From QGON01 sp963691905 (GTDB lineage Bacteria > Pseudomonadota > Gammaproteobacteria > Chromatiales > Chromatiaceae): a stretch of DNA of 64,000 nt. The position numbers were made by a program, and so were the translations under genes. Below are positions 18,660 to 27,230 of the stretch, in pieces (the first letter of the stretch is position 1; each line of letters starts with the position of its first letter). The notes beneath the pieces were generated by a model. That model was not told the DNA's origin, ran no database searches, and worked only from the letters and a program-made list of their open reading frames with translations. Location of the stretch: positions 248,001-312,000 of the forward strand of contig OY829891.1 of the NCBI GenBank assembly GCA_963691905.1, read 5' to 3'.

Positions 18660-18677
18660 TTTGTCAAAATAGACAAA
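18660..18677. promoter_or_regulatory. Palindrome upstream of ccoG, possible operator 2
   Basis: Perfect inverted repeat TTTGTC-aaaata-GACAAA about 80 bases upstream of ccoG. Together with the palindrome at 18611-18626 it suggests a regulated promoter for ccoGHIS. Confidence 0.3.
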
Positions 18678-18723
18678 ACAATGGTGTTCACCAATTCCCA
18701 CGGTAAACAACGACATACACCAC

Positions 18724-18750
18724 AAAAAAAGGGGAGATAAATCCCCCCTT
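18724..18750 (-). terminator. Rho-independent terminator after ccoNOQP
   Basis: On the minus strand: AAGGGGGGATTTATCTCCCC followed by seven T. It lies just beyond the small ORF at 18774 and separates the ccoNOQP transcript from ccoG. Confidence 0.8.
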
Positions 18751-18773
18751 CTCTCACTAACAATCACCGATTA

Positions 18774-18899
18774 TTACTGTTTGTGTTTCTCAGCATCGCT
18801 CTTCATCAAGGCGCCGACCTTATAAATGACATAAACAAAGATCACCACACAGATCACCACCGCAACAATCGAACCTATCGTTACCGCATCCCAATGCAT
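18774..18899 (-). CDS. Small single-span membrane protein in the cbb3 operon (41 aa)
   Basis: A 41-residue product starting MHWDAVTIGSIVAVVICVV with one hydrophobic helix (about residues 7-26) and a basic, polar tail ending KSDAEKHKQ. An AAGGGG ribosome site lies six bases before the ATG, two stop codons end it in tandem, and the operon terminator follows directly. It is the last gene after ccoP. It resembles CcoQ/CcoM-type small oxidase subunits in size and topology, but a separate CcoQ already lies between ccoO and ccoP, so this may be an extra small subunit or assembly factor. Confidence 0.7.
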   Translation of the reverse strand: MHWDAVTIGSIVAVVICVVIFVYVIYKVGALMKSDAEKHKQ

Positions 18900-18972
18900 A
18901 ACATACCCCTTAAATTATTGCCGCACGTGACGGAAGACACCGTCACGTGCTTACAAGGAAACAAGGCCCTTA

Positions 18973-19821
18973 CTACTGACCGCCACCAAACTTGTAGACG
19001 TAGACAGCCAGCTTTTTGATCTCGTCTTTTGACAGACGTTCACCAAATGAAGGCATTACCGCCTCACGGGTCTGTGGATCAGTCACATCATTGACACCAT
19101 GCAGAATGGTCTGCTTGACGCTGTCCTTGGTGGACTGGCCTTCTCGAACGAAACGGTAGATGCCATCAGTCAGGTTAGCCGAACCCAACATCTGCATACC
19201 TTTACCATCCATACCGTGACAGGCGATGCAGCCCTTCTGCAGGAAGTTAGGATCCGACATGGGGTCACCCGCCACGATTGCATCAACAAGTTTATCCGCT
19301 TCTGCATCGGAAAGGATCTTGCCGTGTGCAGTCATGATGCCTTTTCGACCCATGGCGATGGTCTGTTCGATAGTTTCGACAGTACCACCGAAGAGCCAGT
19401 CATCATCAGCCAACACAGGGAAGTCAGGACCACCTTGACCGCCGCCGCCATGGCATGGCGCACAGTTGTCACCAAACAGCACTTTGACGGAAGCCACGGT
19501 GTAGTCTGCCAGCCCAGGATTGGCCAGAATCTCCTTGGCGCTCATATCCTTCAGCTGATTTTCGAACGGGGCACGAACCGCCACGACCTCATCGAGACCC
19601 TCCTGATACTCCTTGATTTGGGTCCAGCCCATAACCCCCTCAGTCGGTTTCTGACCGATTGGATACATAGGGTAGAGCACACCGTAACCAAAGAAAAAGA
19701 TGATTGAAGCCCAGAAGGCGATCATCCACCAGCGTGGGGGTGGGTTGGCAAGCTCCCTGATATTGTCATCCCAGATGTGTCCGGTATTGTTTTCACCCGG
19801 AAATGGATTGTTATCCGCCAT
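18973..19821 (-). CDS. ccoP: cbb3-type cytochrome c oxidase subunit III (CcoP)
   Basis: A 282-residue membrane-anchored dihaem cytochrome c. Two N-terminal hydrophobic segments (one near 32-53, WWMIAFWASIIFFFGYGVLY) precede two cytochrome c domains with CAPCHG and CIACHG haem-attachment sites. It passes electrons from soluble cytochromes to CcoO/CcoN. Overlaps the end of ccoQ. Confidence 0.96.
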   Translation of the reverse strand: MADNNPFPGENNTGHIWDDNIRELANPPPRWWMIAFWASIIFFFGYGVLYPMYPIGQKPTEGVMGWTQIKEYQEGLDEVVAVRAPFENQLKDMSAKEILANPGLADYTVASVKVLFGDNCAPCHGGGGQGGPDFPVLADDDWLFGGTVETIEQTIAMGRKGIMTAHGKILSDAEADKLVDAIVAGDPMSDPNFLQKGCIACHGMDGKGMQMLGSANLTDGIYRFVREGQSTKDSVKQTILHGVNDVTDPQTREAVMPSFGERLSKDEIKKLAVYVYKFGGGQ

Positions 19822-20023
19822 TTTTATCTCCGCTATCTATTCGATCTTCATCCATCGGGATAAACCGGTTCTTCTCCAGTCTATCCCGATTTTTTGGACG
19901 TAATGCGTAGAAGTACAGACCTACCATCAGGAGGAAAGTAACCACTGTCATAACCAGGCCTACCCAGTCATTGGTGGTCATCGCCTCCCAATCGGTGTGA
20001 AAGTACTCAGCCAAACTATTCAC
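19811..20023 (-). CDS. ccoQ: cbb3-type oxidase subunit CcoQ
   Basis: A 70-residue single-span protein: NSLAEYFHTDWEAM, a transmembrane helix (WVGLVMTVVTFLLMVGLYFY, about 20-39) and RPKNRDRLEKNRFIP, a typical CcoQ tail. I placed the start at a GTG overlapping the ccoO stop, with AAGG about six bases upstream. An internal ATG at TTNDWVG has a GGGAGG too close to it. It stabilises the oxidase complex and lies in the canonical NOQP order. Confidence 0.85.
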   Translation of the reverse strand: MNSLAEYFHTDWEAMTTNDWVGLVMTVVTFLLMVGLYFYALRPKNRDRLEKNRFIPMDEDRIDSGDKNGG

Positions 20024-20729
20024 GATAAGCCTTGCTATCGTCCAGCTTGGCCATGGTGCCCAATACCTGAAGGTAGGCAACCATCGCGTCTTCCTCGCTC
20101 TTGCCCGCCAGTTCAGCATTTGCGCTGGCGATGTCCTCATCAGTATAAGGAACGCCCATCAGCCTCATGACGCTAAACCGAGTCTCCATATCCACACCTT
20201 CCACTGAGTTCTCCTGGAACCAGGGATAGTTAGGCATGACAGACTCAGGCACGACCGTACGAGGTGCGCGCAGATGCTTGCGGTGCCAATCATCAGAGTA
20301 TTTGCCACCAAGACGGGCAAAGTCAGGACCGGTACGCTTGGAGCCCCACTGGAACGGATGGTCGTACATCGACTCCGAAGCCAGTGAGTAGTGGCCATAA
20401 CGCTCCTTCTCGTCACGGAACGGACGGATCATCTGGGAGTGGCAGAGATAGCACCCTTCCCGCTGATAGACGTCGCGACCCGCAAGCTCAAGCGCGGTGT
20501 AGGGACGCATCCCGTCACCCGGCTTGTGATCAGCCAGGGTCTGGCCAGCTTGGCGCTGCCAGACAAGCTCAGGCGCCTTGGTGTGCTCATATGTGTCGTC
20601 GATCAGGAACAGCGGAACGATCTCCACGAGACCACCGACGGACAGTGCAATAGCCAGGAAAAACAGGAACATCCAGATGTTTTTTTCCATCTTCTCCTGA
20701 AAACCGACTGTTTCATTGTTATTCGCCAT
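20016..20729 (-). CDS. ccoO: cbb3-type cytochrome c oxidase subunit II (CcoO)
   Basis: A 237-residue monohaem cytochrome c with an N-terminal membrane anchor (about 15-38) and a single CYLCHS haem site. The family segment REGCYLCHSQMIRPFRDE is intact. Nineteen bases separate its start from the ccoN stop; ccoQ overlaps its end. Confidence 0.96.
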   Translation of the reverse strand: MANNNETVGFQEKMEKNIWMFLFFLAIALSVGGLVEIVPLFLIDDTYEHTKAPELVWQRQAGQTLADHKPGDGMRPYTALELAGRDVYQREGCYLCHSQMIRPFRDEKERYGHYSLASESMYDHPFQWGSKRTGPDFARLGGKYSDDWHRKHLRAPRTVVPESVMPNYPWFQENSVEGVDMETRFSVMRLMGVPYTDEDIASANAELAGKSEEDAMVAYLQVLGTMAKLDDSKAYRE

Positions 20730-20748
20730 TTTGACAAATCCCCCTTAA

Positions 20749-22182
20749 TTAAGCGCTAACGGCAGCTGTGGAAGCCGCACGTACACTGCCTTCGCTGGCA
20801 GCCTTGCGGACTGTCATCAGCACGTTGACAAGCATCAGCAGAGCACCTGTTACGAATATCATGCCGCCGATGGCGCGCATTGCGTAATAGGGATGCATGG
20901 CTTCAACAGACTCAGCAAAGGTGTAGGCCAAGGTGCCGTACTCGTCGTACGCACGCCACATCAAACCCTGCATGATGCCGGATACCCACATCGCCACGAC
21001 GTAGACCACGGTACCGATGGTGGCAGTCCAGAAGTGAGCATTGATCAGCTTGGTGGACCACATTTCGGTGTGGAAGGTACGGGTCATCATGTGGTAGATG
21101 GCGCCGATGGCAACCATGGCAACCCAACCCAACGCACCGGAGTGTACGTGACCAACGGTCCAGTCAGTGTAGTGGGAAAGCGCGTTAACCGTCTTGATCG
21201 ACATGATCGGACCTTCGAAGGTCGACATGGCGTAGAAGGCCAGGGACATGATCAGGAAGCGCAGGACATAGTCAGTACGCAGTTTGTCCCATGCACCGGA
21301 GAGAGTCATCATACCGTTCACCGCGCCACCCCAGGAAGGAATGATCATGGCGATGGAGACAGCCGCACCCAGAGAACCGGTCCAGTCAGGCAGAGCGGTG
21401 TACTGCAGATGATGCGCACCCAGCCATACATAACCGAACATCAGCGCCCAGAAGTGGATAACTGACAGACGATAAGAGTAGACGGGACGACCCGCCTGCT
21501 TGGGCACGAAGTAGTACATGATGCCCAGAAAACCGGCAGTCAGGTAGAAACCCACCGCATTATGGCCCCACCACCACTGGATCATGGCGTCTTGTACGCC
21601 GGCGAACAGTGAGTAGGATTTGAACAGGCTGACAGGAATTGCCATGCTGTTGACCACGTGCAGATAGGTGATCATCACCATCATGCCCAGGAAAAACCAG
21701 TTGGACACATAGATGTGAGAACTCTTCCGGGTCGCCAGGGTCATGACGAAATTGAACGTGTAGGAGAGCCAGACCACGGCGATTGCCAGATCGATCGGCC
21801 ACTCCAGCTCTGCATACTCCTTAGCCTGGTTGATACCCAGGGGCAGAGTGATGACGGCGGAGACGATGATCAGGTTCCAGCCAATGAAGACGAACCAGGC
21901 CAGTTTGTCACTCCACAGACTGACACCGCAGGTGCGCTGAACACTGTAGAAAGACGTTGCCATCAACGCACACCCGCCAAAGGCGAAGATTACTGCGTTG
22001 GTGTGGAGCGGACGCAAGCGCCCAAATGTGAGATACGGAATATCAAAGTTCAGAAATGGCCATGCCAGTTCTGAGGCGACGTAAGTCCCCACCAGAGTGC
22101 CTACTACCAGGTAGACAACTGCCATGACGGTGAACCAGCGTACAATACCTAGATTGTACTTCTGTTCTGCTGCGGCGTCCAT
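20749..22182 (-). CDS. ccoN: cbb3-type cytochrome c oxidase subunit I (CcoN)
   Basis: The catalytic haem-copper subunit, 477 residues with about twelve transmembrane helices. Conserved histidine segments are present: LHTNAVIFAFGG, QWWWGHNAVGFYLTAG and HYTDWTVGHVHSGALGW, which together ligate haem b, haem b3 and CuB. A strong GAGGGGGG ribosome site precedes the ATG. First gene of ccoNOQP, a high-affinity terminal oxidase normally induced under low oxygen, fitting the Fnr-type regulators nearby. Confidence 0.97.
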   Translation of the reverse strand: MDAAAEQKYNLGIVRWFTVMAVVYLVVGTLVGTYVASELAWPFLNFDIPYLTFGRLRPLHTNAVIFAFGGCALMATSFYSVQRTCGVSLWSDKLAWFVFIGWNLIIVSAVITLPLGINQAKEYAELEWPIDLAIAVVWLSYTFNFVMTLATRKSSHIYVSNWFFLGMMVMITYLHVVNSMAIPVSLFKSYSLFAGVQDAMIQWWWGHNAVGFYLTAGFLGIMYYFVPKQAGRPVYSYRLSVIHFWALMFGYVWLGAHHLQYTALPDWTGSLGAAVSIAMIIPSWGGAVNGMMTLSGAWDKLRTDYVLRFLIMSLAFYAMSTFEGPIMSIKTVNALSHYTDWTVGHVHSGALGWVAMVAIGAIYHMMTRTFHTEMWSTKLINAHFWTATIGTVVYVVAMWVSGIMQGLMWRAYDEYGTLAYTFAESVEAMHPYYAMRAIGGMIFVTGALLMLVNVLMTVRKAASEGSVRAASTAAVSA

Positions 22183-22490
22183 GAACCCCCCTCTTTACAG
22201 ATTATTGAACGTTGCGTGAATTTTCGGGAAACCCCAATTGCCCGCCGTGTGAAATCACACAGTCAGGCGTGGCATATCTCACTCTCAATCCTGACAAATG
22301 TCAAGATCCAATGCATCGACCAAGACAGCCATACGGTGGCATTAAGCTATTGATTATACTGGCATAAAATTTTTTATTGTTATTTGATTGATCCAAGACA
22401 ATGGAATCACTAATAAACTAATTGGATTTCCGCACATTTTTTGTGTCAATAAGCGAAAAATGGATCTGCCGGCAAGAGAAAAGAGTAACT
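22183..22490. other. Promoter region of ccoNOQP
   Basis: A 308-bp gap between ccoN and the Fnr-like gene. It is AT-rich in the half nearest the regulator and holds a palindrome at 22291-22305. No ORF with a ribosome site is seen. Confidence 0.6.
22291..22305. promoter_or_regulatory. Possible Fnr-type site upstream of ccoN
   Basis: On the minus strand CTTGACATTTGTCAG, i.e. TTGAC-N4-GTCAg, against the Fnr consensus TTGAT-N4-ATCAA. One central base of each half-site differs. It lies about 110 bases before the ccoN start. The adjoining Fnr-family gene makes it plausible. Confidence 0.4.
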
Positions 22491-23243
22491 TTAGTTGGGC
22501 TCTATGATCGACATCAGCCCGGCGTGATCCCGAAGCACAACCTGCTTACGGCGCAGTGTGATCAACCCCTGATTCTGAAACCGGGTCAACAGTCGACTAA
22601 CCGTCTCGCTGGCCAAGCCGAGATAGTTGGCGATATCGGCACGGGACATCTGCAGGCAGTATTCGCTCTCCGGCAATCCACGCTCTAAACGGCGGTGGGA
22701 GATATTCAGTAGAAACGCGGCCAATCGTTGCTCGCCATTCTGCTGAATCAGCGCGGTGGTGACAATATGGCTGAAGGCCACTTCGCTGCCGAGCAACTGG
22801 ATCAGCGCCTGCTGAACGGCCTCATTGGGACGCCCCGCCTCCGGTAACCGGGAGATCCGCAGTTCGCATACACTACTGGGTTCCAGTGCACGCGCAGTGC
22901 AGGGGTAGCTGCCGCTGGAGAACGCCTCGACGCCGATCAACTCGCCAGGCTGATGGAAACCGATCACCCGATCGCCACCTCCAGGAGAGGATGTATAGGT
23001 CTTGAAGGAGCCGGATTTGACTGCATAGATGGAACTGAAGGCCCCGTTGGCTTGAAATAGTGTCTCACCTCTGGCCACCGGCTGCCGGCGCAACAGGACG
23101 CCCTCGGGAACCCCGCTGCCTGCCTCGGCATAATCGAGCACCTGGCAGATGGGATCAAGGCCGCAGGCATCGCACTCCACTTCAAGCGGGTTTTCCGCCA
23201 AACACTGCTGAGTCCGGCAAACACGTGGAGAGGCACTGTTCAA
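22491..23243 (-). CDS. Crp/Fnr family regulator with iron-sulfur cysteine set
   Basis: A 250-residue oxygen-sensing type regulator. The N-terminus has CDACGLDPIC (Cys-x2-Cys-x5-Cys), and a fourth cysteine in SYPCTARAL, matching the four ligands of the Fnr [4Fe-4S] cluster. A cyclic-nucleotide-like beta roll follows, then a helix-turn-helix (IANYLGLASETVSRLLTRFQ) with the E..SR residues that read TTGAT half-sites. It lies between rpoS and ccoN on the same strand. Probably controls ccoNOQP. A second full-length paralogue is at 39416-40174. Confidence 0.88.
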   Translation of the reverse strand: MNSASPRVCRTQQCLAENPLEVECDACGLDPICQVLDYAEAGSGVPEGVLLRRQPVARGETLFQANGAFSSIYAVKSGSFKTYTSSPGGGDRVIGFHQPGELIGVEAFSSGSYPCTARALEPSSVCELRISRLPEAGRPNEAVQQALIQLLGSEVAFSHIVTTALIQQNGEQRLAAFLLNISHRRLERGLPESEYCLQMSRADIANYLGLASETVSRLLTRFQNQGLITLRRKQVVLRDHAGLMSIIEPN

Positions 23244-23266
23244 AATGGGGTTTCCGCCGTAGGTTA

Positions 23267-24268
23267 CTATTTAAATATAGTATCCACGGAAAAACCGTCA
23301 CGTTCCAGAATATCCCTTAAACGCCGCAAGGCATCCATCTGGATCTGCCGCACCCGCTCACGAGTCACACCCAACTCGTTCGCCACCTGCTCAAGTGTGG
23401 AGTTCTCGTAACCATGCAGCCCGAAACGGCGTTCGACAACTTCGCGCTGTTTATCATTAAGTTTCTCCAACCATCTGTCTAAATTGGCATTTAATCCATC
23501 ATTCTGAATATCGACCGTAGGATCACTGGCTCGCTCATCGGGGAGGGTGTCCAGTAACGGTTTATCTGCATCTTTTCCGTAGGGCGTGTCGACAGAGGTC
23601 ACCCGCTCATTGAGTCCGAGCATGCGTTTGACTTCACCGATAGGTCTGTCGAGCAGATCGGCGATCTCTTCTGATGAGGGCTCGTGATCGAGAGTCTGCG
23701 CCAACTTACGGGCAGCCCGCAGATAGACATTGATCTCTTTGACCACATGAATGGGGAGGCGGATGGTGCGGGTCTGATTCATGATCGCACGCTCGATGGT
23801 CTGACGTATCCACCAGGTCGCATAGGTGGAGAAGCGAAAACCCCGTTCAGGATCAAATTTCTCCACCGCACGGATCAACCCGAGATTCCCCTCTTCGATC
23901 AGGTCAAGCAACGCCAGACCACGATTCATATAGCGGCGGGCAATCTTCACCACCAACCGGAGATTACTTTCGATCATGCGCTGGCGGGCAGACTGAACCC
24001 CCTTCTGGGCCAATCGTGAGAAGTAGACCTCCTCTTCCGCCGTCAGCAACTTGGAGATGCCTATTTCGTTGAGATATAGCCGGGTGGCATCCATCTGCGC
24101 ATCATTGGGCTCCCGCGCAGCACGTGCAGTGGGTTTCTTCAGCTTTTGGGCTGTTTCCGGCTTGGAGGAAACTTCAGGCTTATCACTCGACACCGAGTCT
24201 TCGCCAGCCGCATTGGCATCATTGGGTTTGTCCATCAGCGCCGTCTCATCGCTCCCACCTTCGCTCAT
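23267..24268 (-). CDS. rpoS: RNA polymerase sigma factor RpoS
   Basis: A 333-residue stationary-phase/stress sigma factor. Sigma region 1.2 begins near DATRLYLNEIG, region 2 contains LALLDLIEEGNLGLIRAVEKFD and FRFSTYATWWIRQTIERA (each seen whole in the protein), and region 4 ends with LGVTRERVRQIQ. It directly follows nlpD in the usual gammaproteobacterial nlpD-rpoS order, where the main rpoS promoter lies inside nlpD. An acidic, low-complexity N-terminal extension of about 50 residues is typical of RpoS. Confidence 0.96.
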   Translation of the reverse strand: MSEGGSDETALMDKPNDANAAGEDSVSSDKPEVSSKPETAQKLKKPTARAAREPNDAQMDATRLYLNEIGISKLLTAEEEVYFSRLAQKGVQSARQRMIESNLRLVVKIARRYMNRGLALLDLIEEGNLGLIRAVEKFDPERGFRFSTYATWWIRQTIERAIMNQTRTIRLPIHVVKEINVYLRAARKLAQTLDHEPSSEEIADLLDRPIGEVKRMLGLNERVTSVDTPYGKDADKPLLDTLPDERASDPTVDIQNDGLNANLDRWLEKLNDKQREVVERRFGLHGYENSTLEQVANELGVTRERVRQIQMDALRRLRDILERDGFSVDTIFK

Positions 24269-24293
24269 CCATCGTCCTCCACTCAGACATCGA

Positions 24294-25124
24294 CTATCGG
24301 TTGCGTGGCAAAAGCCCCAAAGGGTTCACCGGCTTGCCCTGCTTTCTGATCTCAAAATGCAGTAGGGGTTCCGCTCCTTTGCGAGGCGATCCCATATCCG
24401 CAATACGATCACCACCTGCCACTTTGTCCCCCTCTTTTACGAGGAGTTTTCGATTGTACCCATAGGCACTTAGATAATTATTGTTATGTTTGACGATAAT
24501 AAGGTTTCCATAGCCGACAAGTCCACTGCCGCTATAGACCACCCTGCCCGCCTCCGCCGCTTTCACTGGCTGACCGGGGTGACCGCTAATGCGAATCCCT
24601 TTGCGGTTCCGGTCCCTGGAGGAGTAGGTCTGCACCACTCTGCCTTTAGTCGGCCAACGCCAGCTTAACTTGACCGATTCTTTGCCGATCTTTGGCGCCG
24701 TTCCCGTTTTGGCCTGTTTTGGCACAGTTGGCTCTACCTTCACCCTCTTCTTTGCTGGAGTGACCTTGGGCTGGCTTGGCGATTTCTTGGGCTTGGTCGG
24801 TGCCACATTTCTGTTTGGAGGTCGTGTCAGGTGCAGCCTCTGCCCCGGATAGATGCGGTATTTCGGGCCTCTGATACCGTTCCATGCGGCCAACCGATGA
24901 TAGTCAAGGCCCTGCCGCCATGCGATCGCGTAGAGCGTATCTCCGGGCCGGACCTTGTAGTATCCGGCACTTTTTACAACTTTGTGTTCCGCAGTACGAC
25001 TGGAGACCGGCGCCCCCCCACTGGTGGAGCCACAGGCCGTCAACCCTCCTGCCAGCAAGGCAAGACCGATCACCAACAGGCCATCCATCATCCATTTGGA
25101 CAAGCTGATTCTGACCGGTTTCAA
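24294..25124 (-). CDS. nlpD: NlpD-type lipoprotein (LysM + M23 family, amidase activator)
   Basis: A 276-residue outer-membrane lipoprotein: lipobox in ALLAGGLTACGS, a LysM domain (KVRPGDTLYAIAWRQGLDYH, about 54-97), a proline/lysine-rich linker, and a C-terminal M23/LytM domain (about 150-270). The LytM domain lacks the complete zinc ligand set (HFEIRKQGKPVNP remains), as expected for an activator of AmiC rather than an active endopeptidase. Acts in septal peptidoglycan splitting. Followed by rpoS. Confidence 0.93.
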   Translation of the reverse strand: MKPVRISLSKWMMDGLLVIGLALLAGGLTACGSTSGGAPVSSRTAEHKVVKSAGYYKVRPGDTLYAIAWRQGLDYHRLAAWNGIRGPKYRIYPGQRLHLTRPPNRNVAPTKPKKSPSQPKVTPAKKRVKVEPTVPKQAKTGTAPKIGKESVKLSWRWPTKGRVVQTYSSRDRNRKGIRISGHPGQPVKAAEAGRVVYSGSGLVGYGNLIIVKHNNNYLSAYGYNRKLLVKEGDKVAGGDRIADMGSPRKGAEPLLHFEIRKQGKPVNPLGLLPRNR

Positions 25125-25155
25125 TGTGATGCCTTGCCTCCAGCAGTGAACCTGG

Positions 25156-25734
25156 CTACCCCTTCAGGAGCACAAGGGCAACCAGAAATACCACCACCAA
25201 TGCCCAACCGATTCGGTCGATATACTTGTGCAGTGCCGTCTCCATGCGTTCGCCGCCCCAGGCCATCAGGGCGGCCACCAGAAAAAAGCGGGTTCCACGA
25301 CCGATCAGCGACGCCAGGGTAAACGGCAGCAACGGCATGGAGATGACTCCCGCCGTAATGGTAAAAATCTTGTAGGGGATCGGCGAAAAGCCCGCCAGAA
25401 ATATCGCCCAGAATCCCCATTCGTCGAACCAGGCCTTGGCCTGCAGATAGCGATCCCAATACCCCAGATCGTGCAGGTGGGGTTCCACGAGATCGAAGAA
25501 AAAGACGCCGATAGCATAACCCAGCAGCCCCCCCAGCACCGATGCAGCCGTGGTCAGCGCGGCAAAGTACCAGGCGCGAGCCGGGTTCGCCAACGTCATT
25601 GGGGCCAACATCACATCAGGTGGAATAGGGAAAAACGAAGACTCCGCAAAACTCAGCCCCGCCAGATAGCGCGGCGCATGGGGATGGCGCGACCACTGCA
25701 TGGTGCGACTGTAAAGGGACGAGAATAGACGCAT
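25156..25734 (-). CDS. YqaA/DedA family membrane protein
   Basis: A 192-residue inner-membrane protein of the SNARE-associated/VTT type. The family signatures ESSFFPIPPDVMLAPM (about 31-46) and AGFSPIPYKIFTITAGV (about 115-131) are both present, with amphipathic re-entrant helices around them. Relatives work in lipid transport or membrane homeostasis, but the YqaA branch has no assigned substrate. The ATG overlaps the pcm stop codon, so it is coupled to surE-pcm. Confidence 0.9.
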   Translation of the reverse strand: MRLFSSLYSRTMQWSRHPHAPRYLAGLSFAESSFFPIPPDVMLAPMTLANPARAWYFAALTTAASVLGGLLGYAIGVFFFDLVEPHLHDLGYWDRYLQAKAWFDEWGFWAIFLAGFSPIPYKIFTITAGVISMPLLPFTLASLIGRGTRFFLVAALMAWGGERMETALHKYIDRIGWALVVVFLVALVLLKG

Positions 25735-26366
25735 TAAAGCACCCCTCCTTGCAAGGGTACGAAGTTGACCACTTCGAGCTGTTCCTGTTCAAAACCGCGA
25801 GAGGTGCGGGTCACCCGCAGCAAGATCTGTCGACCTTCCGATTTGCTTGGCAATACCAGACGCCCACCAGGATTCAGCTGATCCAGCAGAGCGCGGGGAA
25901 TACCCTCGGGCGCGGCGGTGACCAGGATGCCGTCAAAAGGGGCATACTCCGGCAGACCAATACCGCCATCACTGTGTTTCAGGCGAACATTGCGCAAACT
26001 CATATCACGAAGCCGTATCCGGGCGCGTTCCTGCAGGGCGCCGATTCGCTCCACGCTGTGCACACGGGATACCAGCTGTGCAAGAATCGCGCATTGATAG
26101 CCGGAGCCGGTCCCGATCTCAAGCACCTTATCCATCTCTCCTCCCTCCAATAGGGCTTCCGTCATGCGGGCCACAATGTAGGGCTGTGATATGGTCTGGC
26201 CGTGACCGATCGGCAGCGCAGTATCTTCGTAGGCCCGGCTGGCCAGGGCTTCGTCGACGAAGATATGCCGCGGCGTATTTCGCATCGCCTCGAGAACGCG
26301 CAGATCGCGAATACCATTCTGTCTGAGGCGTTGGATCAGGCGCTCCCGGGTACGTGGGGAGGTCAT
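25734..26366 (-). CDS. pcm: Protein-L-isoaspartate O-methyltransferase
   Basis: Repairs isoaspartyl residues by SAM-dependent methylation. The 210-residue enzyme has the family start RTRERLIQRLRQNGI, the segment ALPIGHGQTISQPYIVA, the SAM-binding VLEIGTGSGYQCAI, and the late motif PFDGILVTAAPEGIP. I chose the internal ATG at 26366 because it matches the family N-terminus and has AGGG eight bases upstream; a GTG at 26396 overlapping the surE stop is the alternative. Confidence 0.94.
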   Translation of the reverse strand: MTSPRTRERLIQRLRQNGIRDLRVLEAMRNTPRHIFVDEALASRAYEDTALPIGHGQTISQPYIVARMTEALLEGGEMDKVLEIGTGSGYQCAILAQLVSRVHSVERIGALQERARIRLRDMSLRNVRLKHSDGGIGLPEYAPFDGILVTAAPEGIPRALLDQLNPGGRLVLPSKSEGRQILLRVTRTSRGFEQEQLEVVNFVPLQGGVL

Positions 26367-26392
26367 GCCTATACCCTGATGTTCGGGACGGA

Positions 26393-27139
26393 TCACGTCT
26401 GCACCAGCCAGTTTTTGATACTGTCCAATGCTTCATGCCGGGTCAGATCCACCTGCAGCGGGGTAACGGAGACAAAACCCTCCCGCACTGCGTGAAAATC
26501 TGTACCCGGCCCTGCATCCTGTTCCGCTCCGGCGGGTCCGACCCAGTAGATGGTCTTGCCACGGGGATCCCTGGTCTTCACCACAGGTTCCGCCTTGTGA
26601 CGGTGACCAAGCCGGGTGGTGCGAAAACCCCGTAACGCTTCATATGGCAGATCCGGTACATTCACGTTGAGAATCACATCCGTTGAGAGTGGTTTTTCGC
26701 AAAGTCGCTGCACCAGTTCCCGCGCCACCCGCGCTCCGGTCTCATAGTGTTCAGGATCATGGGAGTTCATCGAGACGGCAACAGCCGGCAGACCGAGAAA
26801 ACGCCCCTCGGTTGCCGCCGCCACGGTGCCTGAGTAGAGCACGTCATCCCCCATATTGGCGCCGGAATTAATCCCCGACACCACGATGTCCGGCTCTTCA
26901 TCCAGCAAACCGGTGATAGCAAGGTGCACGCAATCCGTCGGCGTGCCATCGACACGGATAAAACCATTGTCCATGGTTCGCGGGCGCAATGGATGATCGA
27001 GGGTGAGGGAGTTGCTGGCACCGCTACGGTCCCGCTCGGGCGCCACTACCAGAATCTCTCCCAATTCGGCAAGGCGTTCCGCCAGCGCCTGCAGCCCGGG
27101 CGCCTGATAGCCATCGTCGTTGCTCAGCAGGATCTTCAT
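26393..27139 (-). CDS. surE: 5'/3'-nucleotidase SurE
   Basis: A 248-residue nucleoside monophosphate phosphatase for survival in stationary phase. Starts MKILLSNDDGYQAPG with the DD metal pair, then SGASNSLT, DIVVSGINSGANMGDDVLYSGTV (metal-binding N and GTV), and the TDCVHLA segment. Gene order surE-pcm-yqaA-nlpD-rpoS is conserved in gammaproteobacteria. Confidence 0.96.
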   Translation of the reverse strand: MKILLSNDDGYQAPGLQALAERLAELGEILVVAPERDRSGASNSLTLDHPLRPRTMDNGFIRVDGTPTDCVHLAITGLLDEEPDIVVSGINSGANMGDDVLYSGTVAAATEGRFLGLPAVAVSMNSHDPEHYETGARVARELVQRLCEKPLSTDVILNVNVPDLPYEALRGFRTTRLGHRHKAEPVVKTRDPRGKTIYWVGPAGAEQDAGPGTDFHAVREGFVSVTPLQVDLTRHEALDSIKNWLVQT

Positions 27140-27230
27140 ATTGGGGGGTAAATATACTGGAAATAGCCTGCGGTAACATCTTATTTATAAACGCGTCACA
27201 CGCCGTATTCGATGCCTTTAATTCCAAACT

